Assembly: GCA_019192545.1 (NCBI GenBank)
Contig: JAHCMI010000036.1
Coordinates: forward strand, 21,260-85,259
Direction of reading: 5' to 3'
Source: Rivularia sp. MS3
GTDB lineage: Bacteria > Cyanobacteriota > Cyanobacteriia > Cyanobacteriales > Nostocaceae
DNA: 64,000 nucleotides
Shown here: one piece after another, positions 1 through 9,298 of the stretch
Position numbering within the stretch: the stretch's first letter is position 1
How the letters are laid out: each line of letters opens with the position of its first letter
Translations under genes and position numbers: made by a program
The notes under the pieces: model-generated
Databases searched by the model: none
What the model was told of the DNA's origin: nothing
What the model saw: only the letters and a program-made list of their open reading frames with translations

Positions 1-165
1 CTCAAACAAACCTTGCAACAACTCGGGGAAGAAGAATTACCGCACGATTTAAAAAAAATTGATTCCCTCCAAGCCCAAGCACAATACTTACTTGACACTA
101 GCTGCGAATTGGATATTGGTCCGGGACAATATTTACAGTGGTATGCGGTACGTTTAGAAAAGTAA
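1..165 (+). CDS. C-terminal end of an unknown protein (partial)
   Basis: Frame 1 is open from the window edge to a TAA at 163-165, giving 54 residues that end in QWYAVRLEK. The segment is charged and helical at first (LQQLGEEELPHDLKK) and ends in a Gly-Pro-Gly turn and an aromatic stretch. The upstream part lies outside the window, so no domain can be named. It converges on the DUF2854 gene, whose stop is only 7 bases away. That the ORF is real is inferred from the open frame and protein-like composition; the function is unknown. Confidence 0.55.
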   Translation, partial: LKQTLQQLGEEELPHDLKKIDSLQAQAQYLLDTSCELDIGPGQYLQWYAVRLEK

Positions 166-172
166 CGGGAAC

Positions 173-739
173 CTAGGATTTAGCATTTTCCGCTTCTGAG
201 GTAGTGACTAATGTTAATTCTATTTTGTCCTCTTCTGGCTGTGCTATTTTGACATCCACCCCCGGACCAAAAAAACTTGTCATTTTTTGTTGCTTCTGTT
301 CCCAGGTGTCTAAAGGTACTTGGGGTGAATCAAAATCTATAATTAAAGCATAATTACCGTCAATTTCCATTTCCCGTAATGCTAAAACTTCGGGTAATTC
401 TTCGTCTAATTGTCCTAATCCTAAATGAGTTAAAGCTTTATCTAAATGAACATCAATTCCATAACGATATCGAGTGATATCTTTACGAACTTGATTTTGA
501 GTTTCGGTTGCTTTGTGTTCTCTTAGAGATAAAACAGATTCTGGTGTCGGAGGTACAAACGGTACGGGTTTTAGTTCGTTGGCTTTAAGTGCAAGCCCTC
601 CTAACAATATAGGAATCCCGTAAAAAAAGCCTATCAGATTGAGCGTAGCATTGTGGACTCCATAAGATACGAAACCTATTATGGTTAAAATTCCGCCGAT
701 AATTAAACCCACAGTTCCCAAAGAAATTTTACGCAGCAT
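173..739 (-). CDS. DUF2854 family membrane protein
   Basis: A 188-residue protein. Two hydrophobic segments near the N-terminus (about residues 9-28 and 33-52, the second ending in PILLGGLALK) are followed by a Pro-rich linker and a soluble domain with the pattern RYRYGIDVHLDKALTHLG and a later LIIDFDSP strand. This layout matches the DUF2854 family, which is found in cyanobacteria and, as a nuclear-encoded chloroplast protein, in plants. The family has no established biochemical function. The start is an ATG with no strong Shine-Dalgarno sequence. The family assignment is from memory of its sequence pattern; length and topology agree with it. Confidence 0.8.
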   Translation of the reverse strand: MLRKISLGTVGLIIGGILTIIGFVSYGVHNATLNLIGFFYGIPILLGGLALKANELKPVPFVPPTPESVLSLREHKATETQNQVRKDITRYRYGIDVHLDKALTHLGLGQLDEELPEVLALREMEIDGNYALIIDFDSPQVPLDTWEQKQQKMTSFFGPGVDVKIAQPEEDKIELTLVTTSEAENAKS

Positions 740-884
740 ACTCTATTGTTGAATTAAAAATTTTACCGTAAGGATTGTTTTATTATCGCCGACAATAGGC
801 ATTAGTTCGATAAACTTAAATGCTCAAAAGCTTTTCTTTTGAGTTAACTTAAAAGTATTACGTAATTAAATATTGTTACAAACA

Positions 885-1052
885 ATGGACATACAAACTA
901 TAAAAGAAAGAATTGCCGCAGTGGAGAGCAAACGCGAACAATTACTTAGCTTGCTAGAACAGCCAAATTTGGGAACTTTAAGAATTGATGTCAATCAGGC
1001 TTTAGAAGAAATGGATGAACTACTTGATGAGTACAAGCGTACTTTTCCTTAA
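885..1052 (+). CDS. Small helical protein, 55 residues, unknown
   Basis: An ATG at 885 opens a 55-residue frame ending at TAA 1050-1052. The product (MDIQTIKERIAAVESKREQ at its start) is strongly amphipathic: heptad-like Leu/Ile spacing in residues 1-28, a short Asn-Leu-Gly-Thr turn, and a second acidic helix (ALEEMDELLDEYKR). It therefore looks like a helical hairpin or short coiled coil. It sits alone between a minus-strand gene and a repeat-bearing spacer. I do not recognise the family. Codon use and the absence of low-complexity sequence favour a real gene. Confidence 0.6.
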   Translation: MDIQTIKERIAAVESKREQLLSLLEQPNLGTLRIDVNQALEEMDELLDEYKRTFP

Positions 1053-1525
1053 CTGTAAGGTGTTAAGATGATTACCCTTGTAGTTTTTACTGATGGGTTG
1101 AATTTGTTTAAATATAGCGGTTTTCAGTGGGATAGAATAAAGATTGACCTCATCCCCTTCCCCTCTTTTTATTAAGGAGAGGGGTGTCCGGAGGACGGGG
1201 TGAGGTTTCGGGCGTATTGTACTCAACCGAAAAATCCTATAAATCATTGAAAGATAGCAAGGCGTTTATAAAAATCGTCTTGCTCAAAATATACGGTTGC
1301 CAGCATATAACTTATGAATACGGAATCTGCTGTATTGAATTTGTATTTAATTTAGATTCAAATTTATTTGTGAAGTAAAAATTTCAAATTAAATTCAAAA
1401 ACCCTGAATTTTAACTAATGAATATAAAAGCATTGTGCGTCAGTATAACGGCTTTGCTTCTAGCTCTACTGGCGCTCTAGGATATTTCTAATTTACAACC
1501 ACTTGAAAGAAGTATATTCTTTAAC
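1053..1525. other. Spacer holding the MITE and a 20-residue signal-like frame
   Basis: Apart from the MITE at 1113-1241, the only structure seen is a short frame at 1418-1480 (plus strand) that encodes a signal-peptide-like sequence, MNIKALCVSITALLLALLAL, and then stops. It may be chance or the remnant of a secreted protein gene. No terminator or promoter could be assigned. Confidence 0.35.
1113..1241. mobile_element. MITE-like element with long terminal and internal inverted repeats
   Basis: The ends TATAGCGGTTTTCAG (1113-1127) and CCGAAAAATCCTATA (1227-1241) are imperfect inverted repeats. An inner pair, ACCTCATCCCC (1147-1157) and GGGGTGAGGT (1197-1206), flanks a central hairpin (CCCCTCTTTTTATTAAGGAGAGGGG). 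A second copy of the same design lies at about 47509-47767, where it is interrupted. No coding capacity is credible: reading frames across it are low-complexity. It is interpreted as a non-autonomous element, mobilised in trans if at all. Confidence 0.6.
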
Positions 1526-1930
1526 TCAAGAATTTGTCCCGGCTTCTCCAAGCTCTTTAATCAAGCCGATGAGTTCGTTAGTCGGTACGTCTTTCTTACA
1601 AAAAGCATCCACTCTACCCAATGCTTTAGTTTCCTGAAAATATTTTTCTTCTACAGAAGAATAAGCAATAATTTGAGTATTGGGAGATATATCTTTAATT
1701 TGACGCGAAGCGCTCCAGCCATCCATAACCGGCATTTGCAAATCCAAGACAATTACGTCCGGGTAGCAGTTTTTAACCATCTCTACAGCTTCTTTGCCAT
1801 TACTAGCCAAGCCTACAACTTGAATATTTTTTTGAGACGAGAAAGCTAGTTGGAGAGTTAAACGAGTTAGCTCGTGGTCGTCAACTACTAGAACCCTTAA
1901 GGTCGAAGGCTCACAGGACAACATCAACAT
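1526..1930 (-). CDS. Single-domain response regulator (CheY-like receiver)
   Basis: A 134-residue protein consisting of one receiver domain. The acidic pair D17-D18 (VLVVDDHE), the phospho-acceptor D63 in VIVLDLQMP, the switch Ser in AYSSVEE (about residue 91) and the conserved Lys in FCKKD (about 112) are all present, so it should be phosphorylatable. There is no output domain and no kinase next to it, so it probably acts as a phosphorylated adaptor or sink for a kinase encoded elsewhere. The N-terminus MLMLSCEPST is poorly conserved in type, and translation may start at Met3. Confidence 0.88.
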   Translation of the reverse strand: MLMLSCEPSTLRVLVVDDHELTRLTLQLAFSSQKNIQVVGLASNGKEAVEMVKNCYPDVIVLDLQMPVMDGWSASRQIKDISPNTQIIAYSSVEEKYFQETKALGRVDAFCKKDVPTNELIGLIKELGEAGTNS

Positions 1931-2072
1931 CTAATGAATACAATTATTATTTACATTAACCTTTATAGTTTATTGGATAACGTAGGACAACTAACTCTAT
2001 CCTATGGTTGAATAACTTCTATGCATTAATGACAAATATGTCACAGATATGTCAAAAATTATTTAAACTGCC

Positions 2073-4289
2073 TTAAGATAAGTCTACAAGGTGCAAAGAA
2101 TTCTTTTTAGAATTGATTAAATTAGAAGCATTTTTGCTTTTATATTCGGCAATTTGCATTAATGTTTTTTGCGAACCAGCTTCTGGGGAATCTTGTCGGG
2201 GTTTCCTCTGAGTATAACTACCATCTGAATGCAGTTCCCAAGCTTGACGATTATCGGCAAGCATAATTCCTAAAATTTCTTGTATGTCTTTAGCAATATC
2301 TGGGTCTTTTATAGGAGTAATAACCTCTACCCTTCGGTCTAAATTTCGCGGCATCCAGTCAGCACTGCCAATAAAAATCTGTTCTTCACCGTTGTTGTAA
2401 AAGTAAAAAATGCGGGAATGTTCTAAGAAACGACCTACAATACTAATGACGCGAATATTTTCGCTAACGTCTTTTAGTTCCGGACGCAAGCAACAAATTC
2501 CCCTGACAATCAAGTCAATTTGCACTCCTGCACGAGAAGCTTCGTATAAGGTAGCAATCAACTGAGAATCTACCAAAGAGTTCATTTTAGCTACGATACG
2601 TCCCGAAGTACCATTTTGAACGTTTTCTATTTCTCTATTAATCAACATTAGAAAACGTTCTCGCATATTTACTGGTGCGACTAATAATTCCCGATAGGCT
2701 TTTTGTCGAGAATAACCAGTCAAGAAATTAAATACATCTGTAACATCTGCTCCTAATTCTTCTCGGCAACTGAACAATCCGACATCAGTATAAATTCTTG
2801 CTGTTTTCGGGTTATAGTTGCCGGTGCCGATATGTACGTAACGACGGATGTGGTCTTGTTCCTGACGTACTACCATCACGATTTTACTGTGAGTTTTTAG
2901 ACCTACAAGTCCGTAAACTACATGAACACCCGTACTTTCTAAACGTCTAGCCCAGTAGATGTTATTTTCCTCATCAAAGCGTGCTTTAAGTTCCACAAGC
3001 ACGGACACCTGCTTGCCGTTTTCAGCAGCATTTATTAAAGCGTTGACAATTGGTGAATCCCCAGAAGTACGATAAAGCGTCATTTTGATTGCCAGCACGT
3101 CGGGGTCGCGGGCAGCATTTGTAATAAAGCGTACTACCGATGCTGAAAATGATTCATAAGGGTGATGTACAAATAAATCCCCTTCCCGAATTGCGGTGAA
3201 AAAATCTTTTCCTTCTTCAATAGGCTGCATATTAGGATTAAAAGCAGACTCTTTTATCCTTTGCAAATTAGAAGGAACTACTGGCTTCCAAGGTGGATCT
3301 TTTAATTCCGGTATTGGTAGCGACATAAAATACATTAAATCTCGCAATCCCAAAAGACCATCTATTTCATAGACATCATTTTCCGATAAATCCAACACTT
3401 CTAATAGCTTCGTGCGGACGGGACTTGGCGTTTGAGATTGCAATTCTATTCTTACAGGATTGCCTCCTGCGCGTCGTTTCCGCAATTCTTGTTCGATTGC
3501 TAACAACAAATCGTCAGCTTCATCTTCTTCCAAAGCCAAGTCAGCATCGCGAGTAATACGGAAAGTATAGTATTCTTGAATATTCATTCCTGGGAATAAA
3601 CATTCTAAATTATGGGCGATCGCCTGTTCGATAGGTACGCCACTCCAGATGGATGATTTGCCATTTTTTTCAATACCTAACTCTGGAGGTAAAGGTAAAA
3701 ATCGCGGCAGTACTTTAGGTACTTTGATTCTGGCAAAAAGTTCTTCTTCGGTTTCGGGGTTTTTGACTACAACTGCTAAGTTCAAGCTGAGATTAGAAAT
3801 GTAAGGAAAAGGGTGACTGGGATCTACAGCTAATGGAGTAATGACGGGAAAAACCTGTTCTTCAAAGTAATTATCTAAATATTTACGCTGTTTATCAGTT
3901 AAATCAATATAGTCGAGAATATGAATACCGACAGATGCTAACTCCGGACGTAGTTTTTTTTCAAAATGTTGGTGCTGTTGAACTACTACCGGACGCAGTA
4001 TAAAACTAATTTCTTCTAATTGTTGTTGTGGAGTACGACCGTCAAAGCTTTTACTACTAACTTTGGCTTCTACCTGCTGTCTTAATCCCGCAACTCGCAC
4101 CATGAAGAATTCATCAAGGTTAGTACAGAAAATAGCCAAAAATTTCAGACGTTCTAATAATGGCGTTCGGGCATCCATTGCTTCATGCAACACCCGATTA
4201 TTAAATTCTAGCCAACTTAACTCTCGGTTGAGATAGTATTTCGGGTCTGATAACTTGTTGGGATTGGCAGCTTTCTTCGATTTTGCCAT
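2073..4289 (-). CDS. ppk1: Polyphosphate kinase 1
   Basis: A 738-residue protein of the normal length for PPK1, which makes polyphosphate reversibly from ATP through a phosphohistidine. Landmarks in order: the N-terminal domain (NRELSWLEFNNRVL near residue 21, TNLDEFFMVRVAGL near 56), the PLD-like catalytic domains with LYRTSGDSPIVNAL near 405, H467 in GLKTHSK (the phospho-acceptor position of the family), YVHIGTGNYNPKTARIY near 484, H624 in FLEHSRIFYF, and GSADWMPRNLDRRVE near 641. Nothing is truncated. It is monocistronic as far as can be seen, since the receiver gene downstream is 142 bases away. I did not find a convincing Pho box upstream. Confidence 0.97.
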   Translation of the reverse strand: MAKSKKAANPNKLSDPKYYLNRELSWLEFNNRVLHEAMDARTPLLERLKFLAIFCTNLDEFFMVRVAGLRQQVEAKVSSKSFDGRTPQQQLEEISFILRPVVVQQHQHFEKKLRPELASVGIHILDYIDLTDKQRKYLDNYFEEQVFPVITPLAVDPSHPFPYISNLSLNLAVVVKNPETEEELFARIKVPKVLPRFLPLPPELGIEKNGKSSIWSGVPIEQAIAHNLECLFPGMNIQEYYTFRITRDADLALEEDEADDLLLAIEQELRKRRAGGNPVRIELQSQTPSPVRTKLLEVLDLSENDVYEIDGLLGLRDLMYFMSLPIPELKDPPWKPVVPSNLQRIKESAFNPNMQPIEEGKDFFTAIREGDLFVHHPYESFSASVVRFITNAARDPDVLAIKMTLYRTSGDSPIVNALINAAENGKQVSVLVELKARFDEENNIYWARRLESTGVHVVYGLVGLKTHSKIVMVVRQEQDHIRRYVHIGTGNYNPKTARIYTDVGLFSCREELGADVTDVFNFLTGYSRQKAYRELLVAPVNMRERFLMLINREIENVQNGTSGRIVAKMNSLVDSQLIATLYEASRAGVQIDLIVRGICCLRPELKDVSENIRVISIVGRFLEHSRIFYFYNNGEEQIFIGSADWMPRNLDRRVEVITPIKDPDIAKDIQEILGIMLADNRQAWELHSDGSYTQRKPRQDSPEAGSQKTLMQIAEYKSKNASNLINSKKNSLHLVDLS

Positions 4290-4390
4290 GATGACCTTTG
4301 TGATGGGCAGGTGCGACAGATATAACAGAAACTCGACTATAAGTATATTAGATTAAATGTAGTCTCCGATTCTATCTGAAGAATAATTAT

Positions 4391-4473
4391 CAGCAAACAG
4401 TGACCAGCGAGCAGTAAGCAGTGAACAGTGAACAGTGAGCAGTGAACAGTGAGCAGTGAACAGTGACCAGTTA
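4391..4473. repeat. STRR array, CAGTGAACAGTGAGCA type
   Basis: Tandem, slightly varied units of the kind CAGTGAA / CAGTGAG / CAGCGAG run through this segment upstream of ppk1. The reverse-complement version occurs at 4668-4742, so the two arrays form a widely spaced inverted pair. The same repeat class appears at 54238-54265, about 61497-61530 and 62107-62152. Such short tandemly repeated repeats are characteristic of filamentous cyanobacteria. Confidence 0.85.
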
Positions 4474-4667
4474 TTAACTAAAAACTATAAATTGGGTATA
4501 GGTTAATGGTAGCTGCATTGAATTAGCTCAAGTATTTTTAAAGTGAATAAAATATACTTAGTAATTTGTATCAATATATAATTGCTCTTTAATTAAAACT
4601 TGCTTATAAACTGAAGGTACATGTTTGATTAAACACTTGTATTATTTAATTTATAAAACTAATAAAT

Positions 4668-4742
4668 AACTGTTCACTGTTCACTGCTCACTGTTAACTG
4701 ATGATCCACACCCTTCGGGTGAAAACTGTCCACTGTTCACTG
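4668..4742. repeat. STRR array, inverted copy, running into a gene end
   Basis: Units TGTTCACTGTTCACTGCTCACTG and variants occupy 4668-4700 and 4725-4742, with a small palindrome (CACCCTTCGGGTG, about 4708-4720) between them. The last units extend past position 4737 and provide the final Gln codon and the TGA stop of the usher-like gene on the minus strand. Confidence 0.8.
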
Positions 4743-7700
4743 TTTCTTATCTTTCTTCTTGGCTGCTGCGGAGATTGGTAGCTGTAAATTTTGGTTATAA
4801 ACAAACTTATTTTTAATTACTACCTGTCGCTTGGGAAGAGTATTGTTAGAGTTGAGTGCATCTTGAGGAGAAACACGTAAAGTATATTTACCGACCGGAA
4901 CTCCATCAAGACGATACAAACCAAACTGGTCAGTTGTACCAGATAATGCTCGTGCGCCAGTACTAGTTAATAACTCGATACGTACTTCTTTTAAAGGTTG
5001 ACCAGATGCATCCGTAACCTTTCCTGCAACCCCATATTCGGTTCTGACAGGAAAATCTACGCGAGTGACTCCGTTAGGAGCAACTTCAGCAACTAAACTG
5101 GTTTTGGATACAGCGAGTTCGATGGGTAATTCTTCCGGTTCGAGTTCCACAACATAAACACCTTCTGGTAAATTACCTACGAAGAAATTACCGTTGGAAT
5201 CAGTTTTGGTCGAACCTATACTTTTATTACGAGTATCGTAAATGCGGACAATAGAATTGCTTAAATCAAAGCCTTCATTTTCTCCTTTCACTGCCAGTTT
5301 ACCGGAAATCGCGCCACGTTCCTTGCTAATACCGCTGTATCTGGCTGGAGTGAATCTACCCCTCGCAACAGACATATCTGATGTTAGCGATAAGCTGAGA
5401 CGACCATCATCAAATCCACTGAAACTGCCTCCTCTTGAAGGTATAGCCTGATAGTTAAGTCTGGCGAATAAACCAGGTAATAGACGCATACTTGCACCTG
5501 CGGTAGGCCCTATGTCTCCATCGCTGTAGGCCAATCCGACATTCCAACTTAAATCGCTGAATTTACTTGCATTGTGACTTAAACCTACGGAGTAACGAGG
5601 ATCTGCATTGCGACCAAATTCGCTTCCGAAAGATAGCTGATAATTACGATTAAGACTGTATCTCAAATCCGAAATATATGAATCACCGTAAGTATTAAAA
5701 GATAATCTGGTATCTTGATTCGGTCTGAAGAAAGCATTAAATAAATACCTTCCATAAATATCAGGTCTACCATTCAAAGATAATTTAGAAAAAGGACGAG
5801 CGGAAAAAGTCGGTAAAATATAGTCGGAAGAATCATCATTACCATCTTTACGACTGCGGGCAATAAAGCCCATATTAAATTTATTTCCGAAGCGATATCT
5901 AAGTTCTAAACTGTGGTTAAAACGTTCTCTACTTGATTGTTTATTACCAGTTCTATATCCTTCAGGTAAAGATTGAGAATTAGCGTTTATTTCTAATTTA
6001 TCAAAGTCTACGTCTAAGTTAGCAACATAACCGACTTCATTAAAAGAACTACCAACGCTGGCAGATAAAATAACTGGATTTGCCAAACGCCAAACTAAAC
6101 CAGCTTGTCCTTGAAAAGAATTAGGAACCGCTTGTAAAGAACTTTCAAAAGTTAAATCATTTGAAAGCCCTTGACGCAGTTGATAAAAACCAACTAAATC
6201 CCCGTCACTATTTGAATTAAAGTCACTAAATAAACTATCTTGAATTAGATTACCGCTAAAACCTAAACCACCTAACTGCACGTTACCACCTGCTGGCAAC
6301 AGCAGATCGGATGAATTAATTCTTACAGTACGAATATCGATAGGAGAACGTAGATTATTGCGGTCAAACACTAAAAGTTCAACTTCATTAGTTTGACCTA
6401 CGGGTAATCTGATATCTATAAATTCGTAAATTCCATTGAATCCCACCTGTTGTTCGGCGACTATAACGCCACCAATTCTTAATCTTACAACACTTGCTGG
6501 AGGGACTTGACCGCGAAATGTTTGTACTGGTCTCGAGCGTCTGGGCAAAATTTCGCTAGCGCTCGAACTTAACCCAAAACTTCTCGCTGGTAGATTACTA
6601 TAACCAAATTGTAATCCTGTTAAATCAAGTCCATTTAATAAAGGATGTAAACCTAATCTTTGACGACCAATTTGGTAGCGGAATTGATTGCTACGCTTGT
6701 AGAAAAAGTATTCCGATAAATTTGGTTGATCTTCAAAGTTATTATTGAGTCTAACGCGCCAGGTACCTCCTGCTAGTCTTCCTCCTAAAAGCGTTGAACT
6801 GCGTAAATCTGTACCTAAGGAGCTTGTATCGAGAGTTAATTCTTGTCTGAGACTTGAAAGTCCGGTACTAGGTGCAAGAAAATCGGGTTTTAACTGAGCG
6901 TTTGGTCGAGGTTGTCTGCTACCCCCGCGCCAAGGTAAGTCCGCAAGCAAAGTTAAATCGGCGGTATTTAATTCTAAATTTATATCTAGCTTTTTCTGAA
7001 GTATTTCTTTACTGACGTAGCTCAAACCGTTAATTTGCTTTAATACATTCGGTGAAAAATTAACTACTCCTAAAGGAGTTTTAGCTTCAATACCATTTTT
7101 GGTTCTCTTAATAGAAAAACCACCTAGTTCTCCAAGAGTTTCTAAAGGAATTAATAAAGTATTGTTTTCTTCAATAATATCTAACGTACCAACTTCCCGA
7201 CCGTTAATCATAATACCAACTAGGAAAGGTTCGCCAGGTACTTGGGCTAATCGTATAGTACTTGAATTCTTACGGCGAAGCTTATCAACTAGGGAATTAC
7301 GTAAAGAATTAGTCTTTTTATTATTATTTGTTGCTGCTATCTTACTAGATTCTTGAATGCTATTATTTTTTTTCTTTTTATTCGGATTAGAAAGGGCTAT
7401 TTCACTAGAGTTTTGAATATCGGTTTTGACGGAGTCGTTAATAGCAGTATTTAAAGAGGCAGATACAGAAGCCGCGATTAATTCTTGAACAACTGTGAGA
7501 ATTTTAACTGTATTTATATTGGCATTGCTAGCAAGTTGATTACCAGTATCAGTCTGATTTTTTCCTAAATTTTGATTGCTGTTCGGTTCTCCCGAGCTAG
7601 GAACATTAGAAGCGATTTTAGAAGCACTATTCGTTTGTGTTTCTACAGCATCGCTAACTGTATTATTAATTGAAGCGTATAAAGAAACGTTGATTAACTG

Positions 7701-8129
7701 CTGTACTGTAGCCAGAATTTTTCCTATAGCATTTTTATCAGCAGATTTGACTTGACTCTCAATTTCTTGCTTTGGAGAGGCTTTTTCGATAGAAGTTTTG
7801 ATGCTGGAATTGTCGGTAACAGCTATATCTTGTTTTACCGATTGTTTTACTGAAGTAGGAACTATTGGAGCTTCACTTAAATCTTGAGATTGCTGACCTT
7901 TTGTCGTGTCAGTTTGAGATATTTTAGACTGTTTATCTTCAGTAGTACAGGGTTTCGTTGAAACAGAATTAGCCAGTATTTTACCTAGTAAATTATTTAC
8001 AAGCTCAGATTTATTTGGCTTAACTTCTAGCGATTTACAATCGTTATTTTGGATTGCAGATTGCGGAGTTAATGTACTGACAATTGCTGGGGGTGTAGTT
8101 GTTAAAGCTAGGTAGAGCATACTTGGCAC
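4737..8129 (-). CDS. Usher-like outer-membrane protein with long N-terminal extension and two C-terminal Cna-type domains
   Basis: 1130 residues. The order is: a weak signal-like N-terminus; a low-complexity Ser/Asn/Lys region to about residue 290 with an internal duplication (KILATVQQLINVSLYASIN near 137, KILTVVQELIAASVSASLN near 209); an N-terminal usher-type domain (PGEPFLVGIMINGREVGTLDI, 298-400); a beta-rich barrel region (about 430-930) holding a plug-like domain (QTFRGQVPPASVVRLRIGG through NEVELLVFDRNNLRSP, 536-596); and two carboxypeptidase-regulatory/CnaB-like domains (939-1028, 1031-1115). Ushers form the outer-membrane pore that assembles and secretes chaperone-bound fimbrial subunits. 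The gene follows the chaperone gene, as in chaperone-usher operons. Translation starts at a GTG (8127-8129) or an ATG nine bases further in; neither has a clear Shine-Dalgarno sequence. The stop lies in an STRR. Confidence 0.75.
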   Translation of the reverse strand: MPSMLYLALTTTPPAIVSTLTPQSAIQNNDCKSLEVKPNKSELVNNLLGKILANSVSTKPCTTEDKQSKISQTDTTKGQQSQDLSEAPIVPTSVKQSVKQDIAVTDNSSIKTSIEKASPKQEIESQVKSADKNAIGKILATVQQLINVSLYASINNTVSDAVETQTNSASKIASNVPSSGEPNSNQNLGKNQTDTGNQLASNANINTVKILTVVQELIAASVSASLNTAINDSVKTDIQNSSEIALSNPNKKKKNNSIQESSKIAATNNNKKTNSLRNSLVDKLRRKNSSTIRLAQVPGEPFLVGIMINGREVGTLDIIEENNTLLIPLETLGELGGFSIKRTKNGIEAKTPLGVVNFSPNVLKQINGLSYVSKEILQKKLDINLELNTADLTLLADLPWRGGSRQPRPNAQLKPDFLAPSTGLSSLRQELTLDTSSLGTDLRSSTLLGGRLAGGTWRVRLNNNFEDQPNLSEYFFYKRSNQFRYQIGRQRLGLHPLLNGLDLTGLQFGYSNLPARSFGLSSSASEILPRRSRPVQTFRGQVPPASVVRLRIGGVIVAEQQVGFNGIYEFIDIRLPVGQTNEVELLVFDRNNLRSPIDIRTVRINSSDLLLPAGGNVQLGGLGFSGNLIQDSLFSDFNSNSDGDLVGFYQLRQGLSNDLTFESSLQAVPNSFQGQAGLVWRLANPVILSASVGSSFNEVGYVANLDVDFDKLEINANSQSLPEGYRTGNKQSSRERFNHSLELRYRFGNKFNMGFIARSRKDGNDDSSDYILPTFSARPFSKLSLNGRPDIYGRYLFNAFFRPNQDTRLSFNTYGDSYISDLRYSLNRNYQLSFGSEFGRNADPRYSVGLSHNASKFSDLSWNVGLAYSDGDIGPTAGASMRLLPGLFARLNYQAIPSRGGSFSGFDDGRLSLSLTSDMSVARGRFTPARYSGISKERGAISGKLAVKGENEGFDLSNSIVRIYDTRNKSIGSTKTDSNGNFFVGNLPEGVYVVELEPEELPIELAVSKTSLVAEVAPNGVTRVDFPVRTEYGVAGKVTDASGQPLKEVRIELLTSTGARALSGTTDQFGLYRLDGVPVGKYTLRVSPQDALNSNNTLPKRQVVIKNKFVYNQNLQLPISAAAKKKDKKQ

Positions 8130-8265
8130 AAAGTTATTAATATTTAGCCTGATATAGGCCGTGAGCTATGAATTGTAGTATTAGTTATAGAAAAAACAGA
8201 TAGATGCGGCAAATAAAAAATAATTAAAAATAAGAATTATTTGAGAAGTTAAATAAATAAATTCA

Positions 8266-8294
8266 GGAGCATTTTTGTTATGATGAAATGCTCC
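8266..8294 (-). promoter_or_regulatory. Hairpin between chaperone and usher genes
   Basis: GGAGCATTT at 8266-8274 and AAATGCTCC at 8286-8294 form a perfect 9-base-pair stem with an 11-base loop. In the direction of transcription it lies just after the chaperone stop codon and about 140 bases before the usher start, and is followed by an AT-rich run. It could attenuate transcription into the usher gene, or protect the upstream mRNA, and so keep usher levels low. Confidence 0.55.
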
Positions 8295-8315
8295 AGAAAC
8301 AACTTACTCAAAAAA

Positions 8316-9236
8316 CTATTTAGTTGAAGAAGTTATAGGTGACTTTGTTGAATTAGGAGCTTTAGCATTTGCACGCACTGTAAAGGGAATTCCTTTATCT
8401 ATTGGTACTCCACCTAATTCTCCGTTAATGTCTAAGACATAGTTGCCGGGTGGTAATTTCTTTCTAATTGGTAATACTAATTGACGGCGAGTATCACCTA
8501 AAACAGGAGCAGAATTCAGTCTTCCTGCGTGCAACATATTCTGAGGCAACTTAACAGGCTCGTTAACCTTTGTTTTCAACGCTTGAGTTGCTTTTGCTCC
8601 CGGATATTTAGCAGCAGGCCAAATTGCGTACTGTCCCTTCATTTCTACGCGAGCATTTCCTTTGTTGGAAACATCAAAAATGGCTTTAACGCCGTCGGGT
8701 TTTGAGTCTACGTTTACAGAATTAAGAACGCCAACTTTTTTGACTTCTCCTGCATAAGCGTAAATTGCAACGCCCAAACGCCCTACAGTTCTAACCGTTT
8801 TTGAATTTCTATTACCTTCACGTGGAATCTCCTCGAAGTAGAGCATAGCTCTATGTTCGCCTGGATTCGGTTCAAGTTTGGGACGAACAGCAAAACGTAC
8901 AGTTTGAGTACCACCAGGGGGAATAGTAAATCTTGAAGGAGTGAAAACAATCCACCGATCTAAAGTTTGCGGAGTAGACTTAACTAATTGCAGTTTACCG
9001 TCTTTATCAACAGTCCAAGAACGGACGTAAGCCCTCATTTCTACGGGCTTTTTATCAAAGTTAGCGATTTTAATCGTTTTAGAGCGAGATTTGTCTTTGA
9101 TTTTGACTTCAACTCTCGGTGGACTTACACCAATATGGATAGCTTCAGCGCTGGGTATTCCTAAAGCTAAAGCGCTTATTAAACCTAGTGCTATACCTGT
9201 AGTTTTTCCGAATATTTGCACTTGTAATTTCCTCAC
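8316..9236 (-). CDS. Periplasmic PapD-like fimbrial chaperone
   Basis: 306 residues. A signal peptide ends at about residue 32 (ALGIPSAEA before IHIGVSPPR). The mature N-terminal Ig-like domain shows the chaperone pattern: an early strand (RVEVKIKDKSRSKTIKIAN), RSWTVDKDGKL, and FTPSRFTIPPGGTQTVRFAVRP near residues 98-120, corresponding to the PPG-x-x-Q-x-(I/V)-R signature of PapD-type proteins. A second beta domain follows, ending in LPPGNYVLDINGELGG. These chaperones bind fimbrial subunits in the periplasm by donor-strand complementation and deliver them to the usher, encoded next. The C-terminal tail is Ser/Thr/Lys rich and probably disordered. Confidence 0.85.
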   Translation of the reverse strand: MRKLQVQIFGKTTGIALGLISALALGIPSAEAIHIGVSPPRVEVKIKDKSRSKTIKIANFDKKPVEMRAYVRSWTVDKDGKLQLVKSTPQTLDRWIVFTPSRFTIPPGGTQTVRFAVRPKLEPNPGEHRAMLYFEEIPREGNRNSKTVRTVGRLGVAIYAYAGEVKKVGVLNSVNVDSKPDGVKAIFDVSNKGNARVEMKGQYAIWPAAKYPGAKATQALKTKVNEPVKLPQNMLHAGRLNSAPVLGDTRRQLVLPIRKKLPPGNYVLDINGELGGVPIDKGIPFTVRANAKAPNSTKSPITSSTK

Positions 9237-9298
9237 ACTCCAATCAGATAAAATTCGCTTTGCTTTTATATCAGTATTTTGCTTGCTCAGTTAAACTG

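Noticed and set aside
1020..1378. Two overlapping frames (1020-1247 minus, 1184-1378 plus)
   Set aside because: Both run through the palindromic MITE and have repeat-derived composition (KRGEGDE, SGGRGEVSG); no start signals.
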